Source: Haemonchus contortus
Taxonomy: Eukaryota; Nematoda; Chromadorea; Rhabditida; Trichostrongylidae
Length of the DNA stretch: 64,000 nt
Direction: 5' to 3'
Assembly: GCA_000469685.2 (NCBI GenBank)
Contig: LS997566.1
Coordinates: forward strand, 20,113,045-20,177,044
Positions 1-10,540 of this stretch are shown one piece after another. Below the pieces are notes generated by a model. It saw nothing but the letters and a program-made list of their open reading frames with translations. It did no database searches and was not told where the DNA came from. The position numbers and the translations under genes were made by a program. Within the stretch, counting starts at the first letter, position 1, and each line of letters starts with the position of its first letter.

Positions 1-220
1 TCCAGACGAAATGAGCAGTTACTAGAAACAAGTTCCTGCGAAGGTTTGTACTGGAGAAGATGAGTGAAAAGAGTCCTTGGAAATGGCACGCGATATTGCC
101 CAAATAAATGGCTACAGCCATTCTCCGACCAGCTACAGACCTTCTTTCGGTTCCCCTATAATGCCATATATCAGGTTGTGAGGGAAGTTCTTGTCGTTTT
201 GACAGCTGATTTTTAAAAAA
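1..220 (+). mobile_element. Penelope-like element fragment (RT C-terminal part)
   Basis: Broken frames read like the stretch after the reverse transcriptase core of the PLE at 5821-8570. The string around 20-120 (charged VCSG-like segment, then ARNIAQ-like) parallels the segment at about 8020-8110. Frames are interrupted, so it is a relic running in from the left window edge. The mariner relic that follows may have inserted into it. Confidence 0.55.
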
Positions 221-224
221 AATA

Positions 225-865
225 ACAACATTACGTACCGTCCGATTCTATACATTTTTGCAAACGTGGTACAAGCTTGCGTACTCGATTCTTATAAAAG
301 CCCTGCGAAATGCAGTTCCACATCGCTTCGATTTTTGAGTTCTCGATCCTTTAAAAACTGTCTAGATGTATAAATAAGCGGATGTCAACCTGTCATAACG
401 AATAGTGGTTTAAGCCATTTTTAGACCATCAAACTTGATCACTATCTTCTTGACGTGTAATTTGGGCTCGAGAAAAGTGTTTGGTGGCTCATCTATGCCT
501 ACCCACCAGGTAGAGCTTCTCTGTTGCCGCAGCGATCCATTTTTCATCACATGTTACAATACGATGAAGGAATGGCGCAAGGTCATGCCTTCTAAGCGAG
601 GAACTTGAAATTTCTATTCGATTCGATTTCAATTCTGCTGCTCATTGAGTTTATGTGGAATCCAATTCTCAATGCCGTCCCACTCCAATCTGCTTGAGAT
701 GGCTAGCGACGTCTATATGGAAACGCCCATATGCTTGGCAATCTTTCTCAAAGGCTGACATCGATCTTTCTTGACTGCTCTTAGCGAAGCATCGTTATCA
801 ACTAACGATTTCGACCAACTGACCTTTTGTCTAAACATCTAAAATCGCTGACGAACCGTCCGCCA
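225..865 (-). pseudogene. Mariner transposase relic
   Basis: Read on the minus strand from about 860 downwards, several frames together give the order of a mariner transposase of the SETMAR/HsMar1 type. First comes a helix-turn-helix segment with WIPHKL, then a HRIVTCDEKW block (the first catalytic aspartate lies in DEKW), then a GLNHYS segment, and finally a C-terminal VPRLQKCIESDG block. At least four frameshifts or stops and an internal deletion separate these blocks, so it cannot make an active enzyme. No clear terminal inverted repeats were identified. Family assignment rests on motif order and is fairly firm. Confidence 0.65.
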
Positions 866-975
866 ATATTTGAGTTGTTGTAGTACTACAGAGAACGCCC
901 TACTAGCCAAAACTGCCTAAAATATCTTTCAGTGTCGCTATCCTACTTATTATTATAAAGCGCTTCGTCGCCGTC

Positions 976-1088
<113 letters not shown>

Positions 1089-1279
1089 GCTCTGTTTGTG
1101 TGTCTGTCACGGAATTGCTTAGCTTCTTTAGATCTGCTTGGAGAGACCTGGTCAAGCGGGGGATTGGTGGGTCATGTCCCGAGAAGTATGAAGCATACAT
1201 CGGCTCGGCAAAGCCCCGTCCACGGTGGGCGTGGCGTGCATCGAAATGAGCTGTATTTAGAACCATGATCTCAAATCCA

Positions 1280-2660
1280 GTCACGAGACGGCTTCAAAAC
1301 TGGGGTGTAAAGGTGGCTAGAGGTGTGCATTGGTACCAAGGAAAATTTTAGACCTTTGATAAGGTGTACCGTGACAGCCTTGCAGGAAACAGAGAGGCCT
1401 ACGATAGTTGAGTGCCTCGCTGTCGCCCCTCCTCAGGTTCCGGAGAAAAATTTCTCCCAACATTGGGAAATGTCAAAAAAACGACTCCGTTATTCTGCCG
1501 TAAACTGATGCCATATTTTCAATGGAACCTGTGAAGAGGAGTGTCGAGTGCAGAGACCTAGATGCACTTACAGGCTCCACACTATAAATGAGCGCTGGAG
1601 ACTGAGCCGCTCCTTCAGACCCTCTCAAAACTTCTATTAAAACTGCCCCACATTCCCGCCACTACAGTAATCCGTCTACTGCAGATCTTACCAAATCATC
1701 ATTTGAACCAAACTCCTTCTCGGCATCTCAGTAGCCCTCCACCTGCGAATCTAACCCCCATTCTAATAATTACTATTCAAAAAACCCCAAATTCCCGCCA
1801 TCACAGTACCCACCCGCCTGCCAATCCAGGTCCCAATTGCTCAAAACGCACTTAACTCCTGCCACTACGGAACCCCGTCGCCTGCGAATCACCACCGTTC
1901 AAACCTCGCCATATATGACCACATGCGCATCGAAACGCGTCCACCAGGAAACCGCCCGGAGACAAGCCTACGGCAGAAAATGGTTGTGGAGGGAGGTCTT
2001 CGTCACGGGTTGACCTATATATCATTCGGTAGAATTTTTCACAGGAAATCTAAAGGGTATAATTCAGCTACACAACGGCCAACGGAAATGGAAGAAGCGG
2101 TGCTTTATGATTCAGGCTTGACTAAGTTTGAAGTTTTGGGTCATCCCAAGGAAAAAATTTTGATTTGCAATAGGGTATACCGTCACTGTCTTCCAGACAT
2201 GAAAGAAATGTCGACGACAGTGGAGTGCCTAAATGCCATCTCCTCAAATTCCGTAGAAAAAATCCTCAAAAAATTGGAAAATGCCAAAAAAAAACGACTC
2301 CGTTATTTTGCCGTAAATTGACGTCATATTCTCAATGGGTCCTGTAAAGAGACGTGTTGAGTGCAGAGACCGTGGGTGCACTTATCTACAGCCTCCAACT
2401 CGAAAAAGGATAGATGGAGACTGAACAGAACCAATCAACCATTTTTAAATTGTAGAGTAAAGTCGAGTACGCATCGCAATCCAAAGCGAATTCTGAACAT
2501 ATCATCTACAGGGACCGACCAGCCCCTACAAGCACTGAAGCGTGCATCCAATGTGCATGCAATCACTTTTCGGATGGCACTCAAATGCATGGCGCAATCC
2601 AAATTGAAGCATTTTCAGCACATCAGGGCATAGTCCTGAAGAGCTCGACGAGCTGAGTTC
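1280..2660 (-). repeat. Dispersed repeat, inverted copy of 8570-9740
   Basis: Two blocks (about 1320-1530 and 2090-2650) match the reverse complement of about 8580-9060. Between them, 1620-1960 holds diverged GC-rich units built on CCCGCCATTACAGTA-like and CGCCTGCAGATC-like strings, which recur inverted at 9370-9620. Open frames here carry stops in the same places as the repeat copy, so I do not call a gene. It is probably the 3' part of a PLE or a co-mobilised repeat. Confidence 0.55.
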
Positions 2661-3108
2661 AACGATATTTTTATCTCCTCGATTACTCTAGTTTAAAGCA
2701 GTTCATAGAAAAAAGGCGAAAAAGAAGAGAATTTGCGGTTTCCGCGTAAATTTTCGAGTCCTTAAGGCGAGTACTGTAATTGCCTTTTCATGCTCCCCCC
2801 AAATATTGTGTCTTGCATATCTTCTAGACATTAAAGACAGTTCATATTGCATTGGGAAGGATCCACCTGAGATCATGCCATTCTGCTCAGAAGTTTCCTA
2901 ATAAAGTGAAGGATTTACGATGCTACTATATCCGCAAGTAACACCCCAGTATAAGTAACACCCGACTAAATTTCCATTTTTCCTGGAAATGAAAACAAAA
3001 AATCCAAAAAAAAAATCAAAAATTCTGTATAGTTCTTCACGAGCAGAGCTCTCGGCTGTTCTTACTTTCAACTTGATCGGAGAACTTTAACAAAAGTTGA
3101 GGCGAAAG

Positions 3109-3163
3109 GACGGTTTGCGACGGATTGATCTGTCGCAAACGGATTAATCAGTCGCAAACCGTC
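3109..3163. repeat. Short hairpin, GACGGTTTGCGAC inverted
   Basis: A 13-bp perfect inverted repeat (GACGGTTTGCGAC / GTCGCAAACCGTC) with a further GTCGCAAACGG-like copy inside the loop. The same structure is at 12566-12620 in the other arm. It may be a tiny foldback element; no function is visible. Confidence 0.8.
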
Positions 3164-4160
3164 GGTTGACCACGAATTATAGCAGTATTGAAGCTATAGT
3201 CGTTCGCCTAACCTCTCGGTCCAGACACAGTAAAAACGCCGTGAGGAACTTTGTGCTTATGATGCCTACAAACAGCTCCACTCGGATACAGGTCAGCTTC
3301 ATGGCTTCTGCTTCGCGGTGATTAAAGTGTTCATTTTGCAATATGAAAGGGTAACCTAAAATCACAATCACAAATATAATTCGACTTACACTTACTCCGG
3401 AGAAAGCGGTTTCGTCGAACCTTTTTCTGTTAATATGAAAATCTTATCAATCTCTAAGGCTAAGTTGATTCACGAGACCCGGTGAAGACGATTACGAAAG
3501 CAGCTGGAAAAGGCGGCAGGGCCTGTGCACATTTGTTTTCAGAATTAAAAAGCCTCTACTGATTTTTTAAGAAGTGGAGCGAACTTCGAGGACTCAATCA
3601 TGTCCATGCTATATATATTGCTCAGGACAAGTCTCCGTAATAATGTGCAGGAAAGACTTTGCCTCATCCACCCTCTTTATCGCAATCAACTAAGAGGTAT
3701 TGTCAAGCGCAAGAGTCTTCGGGACAGTTCAACTTGCAATGGGAAAGATGCACTTGAGATCATGTCCAGTTTCAGAAATTCTCCAATCTCACATATTGTT
3801 TAGAAGAGGTGACCTAGAATCTCTCAAATCTACGAGCGTTCTGCTGTAGGCTGCTGCTTTTCAAAGAATGACTTTGCACATTAACGAAAAGGTCGCTCTT
3901 CCAAAGGACAAGGGGGTTTTGCAGATGTCTCTAATTGAGGCCTCATGGTTTTATCAGGCGCATTGGAATATTGCACAAGCATCAAGTCAATGCTCTTTAT
4001 CCAACGATTTTTATATGTTCATGTCTCATTGGCGATCCGACATTGCTCAGCAGATTAGAATCCAGAAACCCCATTTTGACCAATTATAATAACTGACTCC
4101 TAGTATTGAGGCTTAATAAACAATATGTTCTGGAGAACAAATGCAGATTTCGAAACGACG
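3164..4160. other. Arm DNA without a recognised gene
   Basis: This stretch holds short open frames (3177-3371 minus, 3600-3803 plus, 3868-4089 plus) that recur in the other arm simply because the arm is duplicated. None shows a recognised domain. The minus-strand frame at 3177-3371 follows an ATTTTAG|G acceptor-like string and could be an exon relic. The segment 3430-3800 is also related to 12840-13215. Confidence 0.4.
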
Positions 4161-4180
4161 TTTATTTCATATATACGTTG

Positions 4181-4572
4181 TCACTCACAAAGACCACACG
4201 ACTTAGCACAGTATTCCTTCGCAACCTCGTGATAGTTTGGGGTCTTGCATGGAGGCTCATTGTCGGCTGCTTGAGGTGTTTGCATGTATTCACAAAATCT
4301 TTCGCCTGCTTTCGTCTCCGCCGCTTTATCCACGCATGGCTGAAAAGATACAATGACACGAAAACGAAACACATTCAGATATTATACGTTGCTTATTACA
4401 ACCTTTACATAACGGAGTGGCTGTATTGTGCATGAACTACATATTTCTAGACTTCGGAAAAGAAGTTTCCCATAGTGTGACCACTCATCTTGAGGTAATT
4501 TTGCTGACTTACTTCTGCTTCACTTGTGAAGGCGTTGAGTAGAATAAGAGCGCAGACAATGTATAAGAGCAT
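4181..4572 (-). CDS. Secreted ShK-domain protein, copy A (left arm)
   Basis: Two-exon gene, exon 1 4513-4572 and exon 2 4181-4339, with a 173-nt intron (donor GTAAGT, acceptor CTTTTCAG, phase 0), giving 72 residues. Exon 1 encodes a 20-residue hydrophobic signal peptide starting MLLYIVCALIL. Exon 2 is one ShK domain with six cysteines, starting PCVDKAA and ending SCGLCE, the typical ShK C-terminal C..SCG.C pattern. ShK/SXC domains are known in sea-anemone potassium-channel toxins and in many nematode secreted proteins, where they may bind channels or serve as modules. The role here is unknown. A TATAAATAA box lies at 4616-4624 and an AATAAA signal (minus strand) at 4161-4166. The gene pairs head to head with copy B. 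The start is the only ATG before the signal peptide. Confidence 0.85.
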
Positions 4573-5191
4573 CCTGGATATTGCTGGATTTGTGATAGAT
4601 TGTGGCAATGTCACATTATTTATACTGAACCATGACCATAAACCTGTGTAAACGAAATCAAAAAACCTGTAAAACTCTTTGCAACCAATCTCTAATCCAA
4701 TATGGGATAGTCAGATACTTTTGAAAAGCTGTCGCCGGAAATGTAATAGGCAGATAAATCATGGAAACTTTAGATACATTCGTAGACGTACTTCGATAGA
4801 GGGCCTACAAAGTTACTACATACTAAGTGTCATTTAAGCCCGATAAAAGTTTAGGGGAATGAAGGGAAATGGTTCGCAGGTGAGAACCTCTTCACATATA
4901 TGTATCTCTCGAATGGTCGCAGAAGCCGTCAGTTTCTACTTTATTAGATAGCCTGAGCATTTCGAAGGTAGAGGATAGAACCATGGCGAATTTTGGCAGT
5001 TCTTTGTTTATTTAATATCATTTTTCAATGGAACCCGATGGAACAATGGCCAATTGTGCTAAATTTACGAAAAACGTTATGTGCAGAAACGAGCTCGCTG
5101 GAAGGCCCTTGTCCTGATCGAAAAACGCTCTTGTTTTGGTATAAATAGCCTCGATATACAAAACCTCACAACAACTTCGGCGACATTCAAC
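4573..5191. promoter_or_regulatory. Shared divergent promoter region of ShK copies A and B
   Basis: A 619-bp spacer separates the two divergently transcribed ShK genes. It has a TATA box for each: TATAAATAA on the minus strand at 4616-4624 and TATAAATAG on the plus strand at 5140-5148. Each lies about 45-50 bp before its ATG, which implies very short 5' UTRs. Two boxes in one short spacer fit co-regulation of the pair, which is inference. The right-arm counterpart is 10541-11159. Confidence 0.6.
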
Positions 5192-5612
5192 ATGTTCTTC
5201 TACATTGTCTGCGCTCTTATTCTACTCAACGCCTTCACAAGTGAAGCGGAAGTAAGTTAACAGAATTACCTCAAGATGATTGGTCACGCTAAGGGAAACT
5301 TCTTTTCCAAGGTTTACGAATGTGTAGTTTATGCACAATACAGCCAATCCATTTTCGTAGAGGCTGTGACAAGCAGTGTGTAATATCTGAATATCTATCT
5401 GTACTTCTAATATCTATCTGTACTTCGTTCTCGTATCATTGTATCTTTTCAGCCATGCGTGGATAAAGCGGCGGAGACGAAAGAAAGGGGAAAGATTTTG
5501 TGAATACATGCAAACACCTCAAGCAGCCGACGATGAGCCCCCATGCAAGACCCCAAACTATCACGAGGTTGCGAAGGAATACTGTGCTAAGTCGTGTGGT
5601 CTCTGTGAGTAA
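5192..5612 (+). pseudogene. Secreted ShK-domain gene, copy B (left arm), frameshifted
   Basis: Same gene structure as copy B' in the right arm: exon 1 5192-5251 (signal peptide starting MFFYIVCALIL), intron 5252-5452, exon 2 5453-5612. Exon 2 is 160 nt where the other three copies have 159. The extra base and neighbouring substitutions lie at about 5480-5492 and push the frame into an early stop, so only the first ShK cysteine stays in frame. Splice sites, TATA box (5140-5148) and AATAAA (5627-5632) are intact. It is either a fresh pseudogene or a sequencing or assembly error, given its near identity to B'. Confidence 0.8.
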
Positions 5613-5639
5613 TAACGTAGATAAGGAATAAACCTTGTT

Positions 5640-5820
5640 TCTCCACGTGCGACTCTCGATAAACCTCGGCATAGTGTCGAAATATCTTTATTGTTGCAAC
5701 TCCACACAAGGTTTACAATACCTTATTGGCTAACGTTTCGGTGAAACCACCTTCTTCGGAGCTTGAAAGCATGGAGTCGAAATTATGAAATTACCCGATC
5801 AAACATCTAAGCACCCCACA
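5640..5820 (-). mobile_element. PLE terminal segment, inverted, in left arm
   Basis: On the minus strand this reads through CTCCGAAGAAGG, CCGAAACGTTAGCC and ATGCCGAGGTTTATCG, the same end sequence found in plus orientation at 9913-10090. It begins within 20 bp of the polyadenylation signal of ShK copy B. Inverted terminal pieces at the 5' side are common in Penelope-like insertions. The core (5722-5763) looks like a decayed hammerhead ribozyme. Confidence 0.6.
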
Positions 5821-8570
5821 AAGTCTTATGTAGTTCGTATAAACTACAGAATCGGTTTTTATATAGAGCCAAGGCTGATGGGAGCTTTAGCCACGGCATA
5901 AACATAAGGGCTGCGCTTAGGGTACCTTTTTTGCCGGTATACTTTAAACAGCAAGAACCTCATATAGCTTCAGTCATCAGTTTCCGAATATTCGCCTACA
6001 AATTCTTCAAGGTTTTCAGCAGATTTCAAAAACAACGTTGCGCATAGCATCTTTAAGGCGCGTGTCAAGGGGATTAAGGAACTTTAGGGCTTATTCAAGT
6101 CGCATACTACCAGGTTATCGCTCAGTGACAAGAGCGGGGAGGTCGTAGTTATTCCCAATCAAATCGACCGCGCCATAACCAAGAGGCGCCTTGACGATAG
6201 TTCTTTGTCATGCTCAATCAAAGAGTGTCAGGCACAGCTCTGAGGGTTAAATCAACAATGGATGGCCATAACGATATCGGCAATTCTTAACTCTAATTTG
6301 GTAGCGCAACTCAAGGTTGTGTTGTTCAGTACTGTACCTGTTCATCAAAACCCAAACTCTCCTCTACGGTCAACTTAGCATCAATAATCCTTCATCCGTT
6401 AAGGTTAGGCCTATATCCCACTGACAGGTTTGCATGGTTTCATAACGTTATAGTGACACAACTACTTCGTTTCTTTCCGTCGTACCTTACCTACACCCAC
6501 TTTTTTTTAAGTTAATCTGCGATTGAGCGAAACATGTGCCATTGAATCCTTCGATGTGGAATCCTTGTATACTAATGTAAATAGCGACGCTGCTAAGGGA
6601 GCTCTGCTGGTACTGCTTTCCCAGCACGAAAACACAGCCAACATGTACGGTCTTTCACTAGATCAACTGATTGTTCTTCTAAAAAAGTGCCTGAATTATA
6701 ACATCTTCAGGTGTTCGGGGAAGTATTAGGTTGATGCATAATTATTGCGGATTTTTTTGCGACTTTTTTTCTCTGGGTAGAATTCGAATATTAAGTTCGG
6801 GTTTTTTCTTGAAATGATCTACTTGATTTCCTCTACAAGAATATACTCAAAAAACCATCCGCATATTCGCGACATTAGGCTTAACTACTTCGAGAAAGAT
6901 TGGAAGGTGACACAGTCATTCCGCGATCTCAGTAACTTTTCGGCGATCGTTCATTAGGTGATTTAGTGAAAGTACACATGATTTCCTGGCGGTCAAAACA
7001 CGATTATTTTGATATTTCCTACTTCCCTTGCATTTTACCTGCCTCTATAGATTAGGTTGATGCATAATTATTGCGGATTTCTTCCAGCAAATTTTACTTA
7101 AAGAAACTATAGAAATACTAAGCAAAGACATATTCAAATAATTACTACGGAACTTATTCACCATCTACGTCAAGCACTGCTTCCCATTGATTAGTAGTCA
7201 AAAGCGAAGATTTTGATCCTTGGGGGCGATCCGCGCCCTGACATGGGCCATCAAGTCATCCAAACCGACGTAACCTCTACTCTCAGGCCATTTTTTCGAT
7301 GAACGGTTGACGAGATAATCCATAAAAGTATCTGCTGGTGAATATGGCAGATTTAGGGGCAGATCCCATTACTTGGTTGGCTCTGGCTGTTTGTTCGATC
7401 GCCGAAAAGTTACTGAGATCGCGGAATGACTGTGACACCTTCCAATCTTTCTCGAAATAGTTGAGCCTAATTTCGTGAATATGCGGATGGTTTTTCGTGT
7501 ATATTCTTGTAGAGGAAATCAAGTAGATCATTTCTAGAAAAAACCCGAACTCAATACTCAAATTCTATTGCGAGAAAAAAAGCCGCGAAAAAATCCGCAA
7601 TAATTATGCATCAACGTACTACTATGCACGAACTAGAAAACTCGCTATGGGTCAGCAACTGGCACCTGCATTGGCCACTGATTTCATTATCAACATAGAA
7701 GTGGCTGTAGTCTAACGTCTCCTGCGTAGAGTAACATGTGAAGCAGTCGTCGATACAACTACAACTGCGTCATAGTTTGCTCTATGCAGGACGAGGTGGA
7801 CCTCTGTTTTAACCTGTTGAATGCACAATCTGAGTGGATAAAAAACCCTCGAGGAAAATTCCCCGAAGGAAGGCAGCCTCTCCGTAATGTTCAAGTAAGA
7901 ATCGTCCAGGGTGACTATTCCACGAAGTTGTATAGAAAGCCCAGCAATAAAACATCATTGCTCCTTAGAAATGTGCGCACCCTTTTCAAACTAAACGCGT
8001 TGTGGTTAGGAGTTTGTTTCGAACTGCCGCAGAAGTTTGTTCTGGAAAGAATGAGCGGAAAGAGCCCAATAACGTAGCACGCAATATTGCTGAGCTTAAC
8101 GAACACAAGCTTCTTTCCTTTCGGAAAGCTATGGCAGGTAAAGAGTCAAACAGGCTAGTGGTGATTTATTTGGCACGAAAATCCCACTTGCTACGCCCTT
8201 CGTCTCCGATGAAGTATGCTTTTCTATAAGGAATTGTCTAACGAGAGCGCATCTAGAGAACATTGCAGGTATCGTCGAAACCTCTACTGGCAATTTAAAG
8301 CGCCGTTCGGTCCGTAATCGCAATTCTGTAGTCTGTCGTATCGGCAAAAAAAGGTGACTGTAGTGTTGCTTGGTGGTCTACAAAACCACCTACCAAAAGT
8401 GTGGAGATGAGTATGTAGGTGGGACAGCTAGGCCACTCCATGTACGAATTAAAGAAAAGTCAAACTACAGTACTCGCCGTAAGAACTCAAAAATACACGC
8501 GGTTACCGCCAACTCGCGTCTTTTTCGTCTTTTTTCTATAAATCGGTTCAGAATCCAAAAGCTAAAATAA
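5821..8570 (+). mobile_element. Penelope-like retroelement, decayed, spacer of the palindrome
   Basis: Fragments in several frames follow the order of a Penelope-like protein. About 6110-6180 gives an SDKSGEVVVIPN-like N-terminal block; about 6330-6480 a KTH/PTDRFAWF-like block. At 6523-6722 there is ESFDVESLYTNV, the RT motif carrying the first catalytic Asp. At 7619-7710 comes YYARTRKLAMGQQLAP, at about 7745-8110 the post-catalytic part, and at 8370-8460 a GIY-YIG endonuclease piece (CGDEYVGGTARPLHVRIKE). The RT is interrupted at 6725/7617 by a mariner. The catalytic DD pair near 7751 reads RYNYNC instead of a Y-x-DD motif, so the enzyme is dead. PLEs prime at telomeres or nicks using this RT plus GIY-YIG pair. 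Confidence 0.8.
6726..7616. mobile_element. Composite mariner insertion inside PLE RT
   Basis: The insert is flanked by TA (6724-6725 and 7617-7618). Removing it restores the PLE reading frame across GKY/YYA. Its outer ends are both the 5' end of the same mariner: TTAGGTTGATGCATAATTAT at 6726 and the inverse ending at 7616. A second TTAGGTTGATGC start lies inside at 7052. So 7052-7616 is one internally deleted copy in minus orientation. Its residual transposase reads N-terminal EIRLNYFEKDWKVSQSFRDL, then the C-terminal LDDLMAHVRARIAPKDQN. About 6726-6950 is the 5' end of a second copy in plus orientation. Confidence 0.85.
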
Positions 8571-9740
8571 CCTTTGAATCCAGCTCGTCGAGCTCTACAA
8601 GCTGATACCCTAAAGTGTTAAAAATGCCTTGTTTTGGATTGCGCCATGCGCTTGAGTTTCATCCGAAAATTAATTGCACGTACATGAGGTCTATGCTTGA
8701 GTGCTTGTAACGGTTGATTGCTCCCTGAAAATGATTATTTCAGATGTGCTTTCGCTTTAGAGTGCGCCACTTAGTCAATTTTACTAAGTATCATGTGAAA
8801 ATGATTGATCGGTTTGGTTCAGTCTCCATCGTTTATTTCTAATGTGGAGGCTGTCCTCCTTACAGGCTCCATTGAGAATATGCCATCAATTTACGGCAAA
8901 ATAACTGAGTTGATTTTCTTGAAATTTTTCCAATATTAGAAAGTTTTCTTCGAAATCTGAGGAGGCAGTGTCGAGGCACCCTATTGTCGTGGACAACTCT
9001 TTGCTCTCTGTCGCACAGTTACCTTATCATAGACCAAGATTTCTCTCTTGGTATGGTCCCAAACTTCCCTCTTCGTCATGCCCAAGTCACAAAATTATGT
9101 TTCCTCCCTCTTCATTGACTTTTTGCATTAAACTTGAACAAAGCTAGATTAACCGGTTTGAATGCTGTCTAATGATATGCGATTCGACCCGTGATGGAAA
9201 TCTCCCTTCATAACCATTTCCTGCCGTATGCCTGTCGCTGAGCTGTTTCTTGCCGGGCGTATTACGATACGCATGTAGTGGCGCGGGCTTTGAATGGTGG
9301 CTTTACGGGACTTTGATTCGAAGGCGGCAGGGTTCCGTGTTAGCGGAAACTGAATACTGGCTACTTGAATGGGGCCCTGGATGCGCAGGCGGTTGGGTGC
9401 TGTAATGGCGGGCATTTGGAGCCTTATGAATAACAATTACTTGAACAGGGAGGGGGCTTTTCCATCTCCGGGTAACGCCTTACTGAAGCAGCGAGAAGGG
9501 GTTCATTCAAATAATGATTATGTAAGGCGGAGGGGTAAGACCTGCAGGAGGCGAGTTACTGTAATGGCGGGAAAGTGGGGCAGTTTGAAAGAGTATTGGG
9601 GAGGTTCAAAGGGGCGTTGCTTGAGAATGGAGGCGATTTTAGATAGGATTATTCGATTGAACACAGGATCGAAGCTCAAAATGGAGACGATTTTGGGATC
9701 ATTTCTGAAGTCCTGGCGCATGAAACACAAACAGAATTGT
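8570..9740 (+). repeat. Dispersed repeat downstream of PLE GIY-YIG
   Basis: This is the inverted counterpart of 1280-2660. It includes AGCTCGTCGAGCTC near 8583 and GC-rich units around CTGTAATGGCGGG at 9400 and 9558. Because it directly follows the GIY-YIG piece and precedes the terminal segment at 9913, it may be the 3' untranslated part of the PLE. Open frames in it (9149-9436 minus, 9369-9791 plus) show no domain. Confidence 0.5.
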
Positions 9741-9912
9741 TTACGTGTCAGTTACGCGCTAACTCACCTCCTATATAAGGCTAATTGTTGACCGTGAGCT
9801 TTAACTCGAGACAGCACATTTACAGCGCTCACGAGGGCCGCTTCTGCCTATCAAGGAACGGCACTTTTATCCACCCAGGAACGTGTGATGATTAAGTTGG
9901 TCCCGAAAATAT

Positions 9913-10095
9913 TGTGGGGTGTTTAGATGTTTGATCGGGTAATTTCATAATTTCGACTCCATGCTTTCAAGCTCCGAAGAAGGTGGTTTCACCGAAACGT
10001 TAGCCAATAAGGTATTGTAAACCTTGTGTGGAGTTGCAACAATAAAGATATTTCGACACTATGCCGAGGTTTATCGAGAGTCGCACGTGGAGAAA
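9913..10095 (+). mobile_element. PLE terminal segment, plus orientation, in right arm
   Basis: Contains CTCCGAAGAAGG, a short hairpin, CCGAAACGTTAGCC, then CAACAATAAAGATATTTCG and the element end ATGCCGAGGTTTATCGAGAG. A related end (ATGCCGAGGTTCATATG, CGCACTTGG) recurs near 51465-51500, which supports it as a true element terminus. It abuts the 3' end of ShK copy B'. Confidence 0.6.
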
Positions 10096-10120
10096 CAAGG
10101 TTTATTCCTTATCTACGTTA

Positions 10121-10540
10121 TTACTCACAGAGACCACACGACTTAGCACAGTATTCCTTCGCAACCTCGTGATAGTTTGGGGTCTTGCATGGGGGCTCAT
10201 CGTCGGCTGCTTGAGGTGTTTGCATGTATTCACAAAATCTTTCGCCTGCTTTCGTCTCCGCCGCTTTATCCACGCATGGCTGAAAAGATACAATGATACG
10301 AGAACGAAGTACAGATAGATATTAGAAGTACAGATAGATATTCAGATATTACACACTGCTTGTCACAGCCTCTACGAAAATGGATTGGCTGTATTGTGCA
10401 TAAACTACACATTCGTAAACCTTGGAAAAGAAGTTTCCCTTAGCGTGACCAATCATCTTGAGGTAATTCTGTTGACTTACTTCCGCTTCACTTGTGAAGG
10501 CGTTGAGTAGAATAAGAGCGCAGACAATGTAGAAGAACAT
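10121..10540 (-). CDS. Secreted ShK-domain protein, copy B' (right arm)
   Basis: Two exons, 10481-10540 and 10121-10279, with a 201-nt intron of phase 0, giving 72 residues. Signal peptide starts MFFYIVCALIL and ends at TSEAE. The ShK domain has six cysteines (PCVDKAA, ERFCEY, PPCKTP, KEYCAKSCGLCE). It differs from copy A at only a few positions (for example AADDE versus AADNE). TATA box on the minus strand at 10584-10592, AATAAA at 10101-10106. Intact partner of the frameshifted left copy B. Expected to be secreted; target unknown. Confidence 0.85.

Larger units (their letters stand above)
2780..5820. repeat. Left arm of large inverted duplication
   Basis: This arm matches the reverse complement of 9913-12940 almost base for base, with scattered substitutions and small indels. 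Paired coordinates sum to about 15,730 throughout. It holds two ShK-domain genes head to head (4181-4572 minus, 5192-5612 plus). Its outer end breaks at the string TTGCCTTTTCATG. Its inner end (5640-5820) is a terminal segment of a Penelope-like element. Identity is high enough to suggest a recent event or gene conversion between arms. Confidence 0.95.

Noticed and set aside
4106..4435. 109-codon plus-strand frame and its mirror at 11297-11623
   Set aside because: Antisense to ShK exon 2; conserved only because the arm is duplicated.
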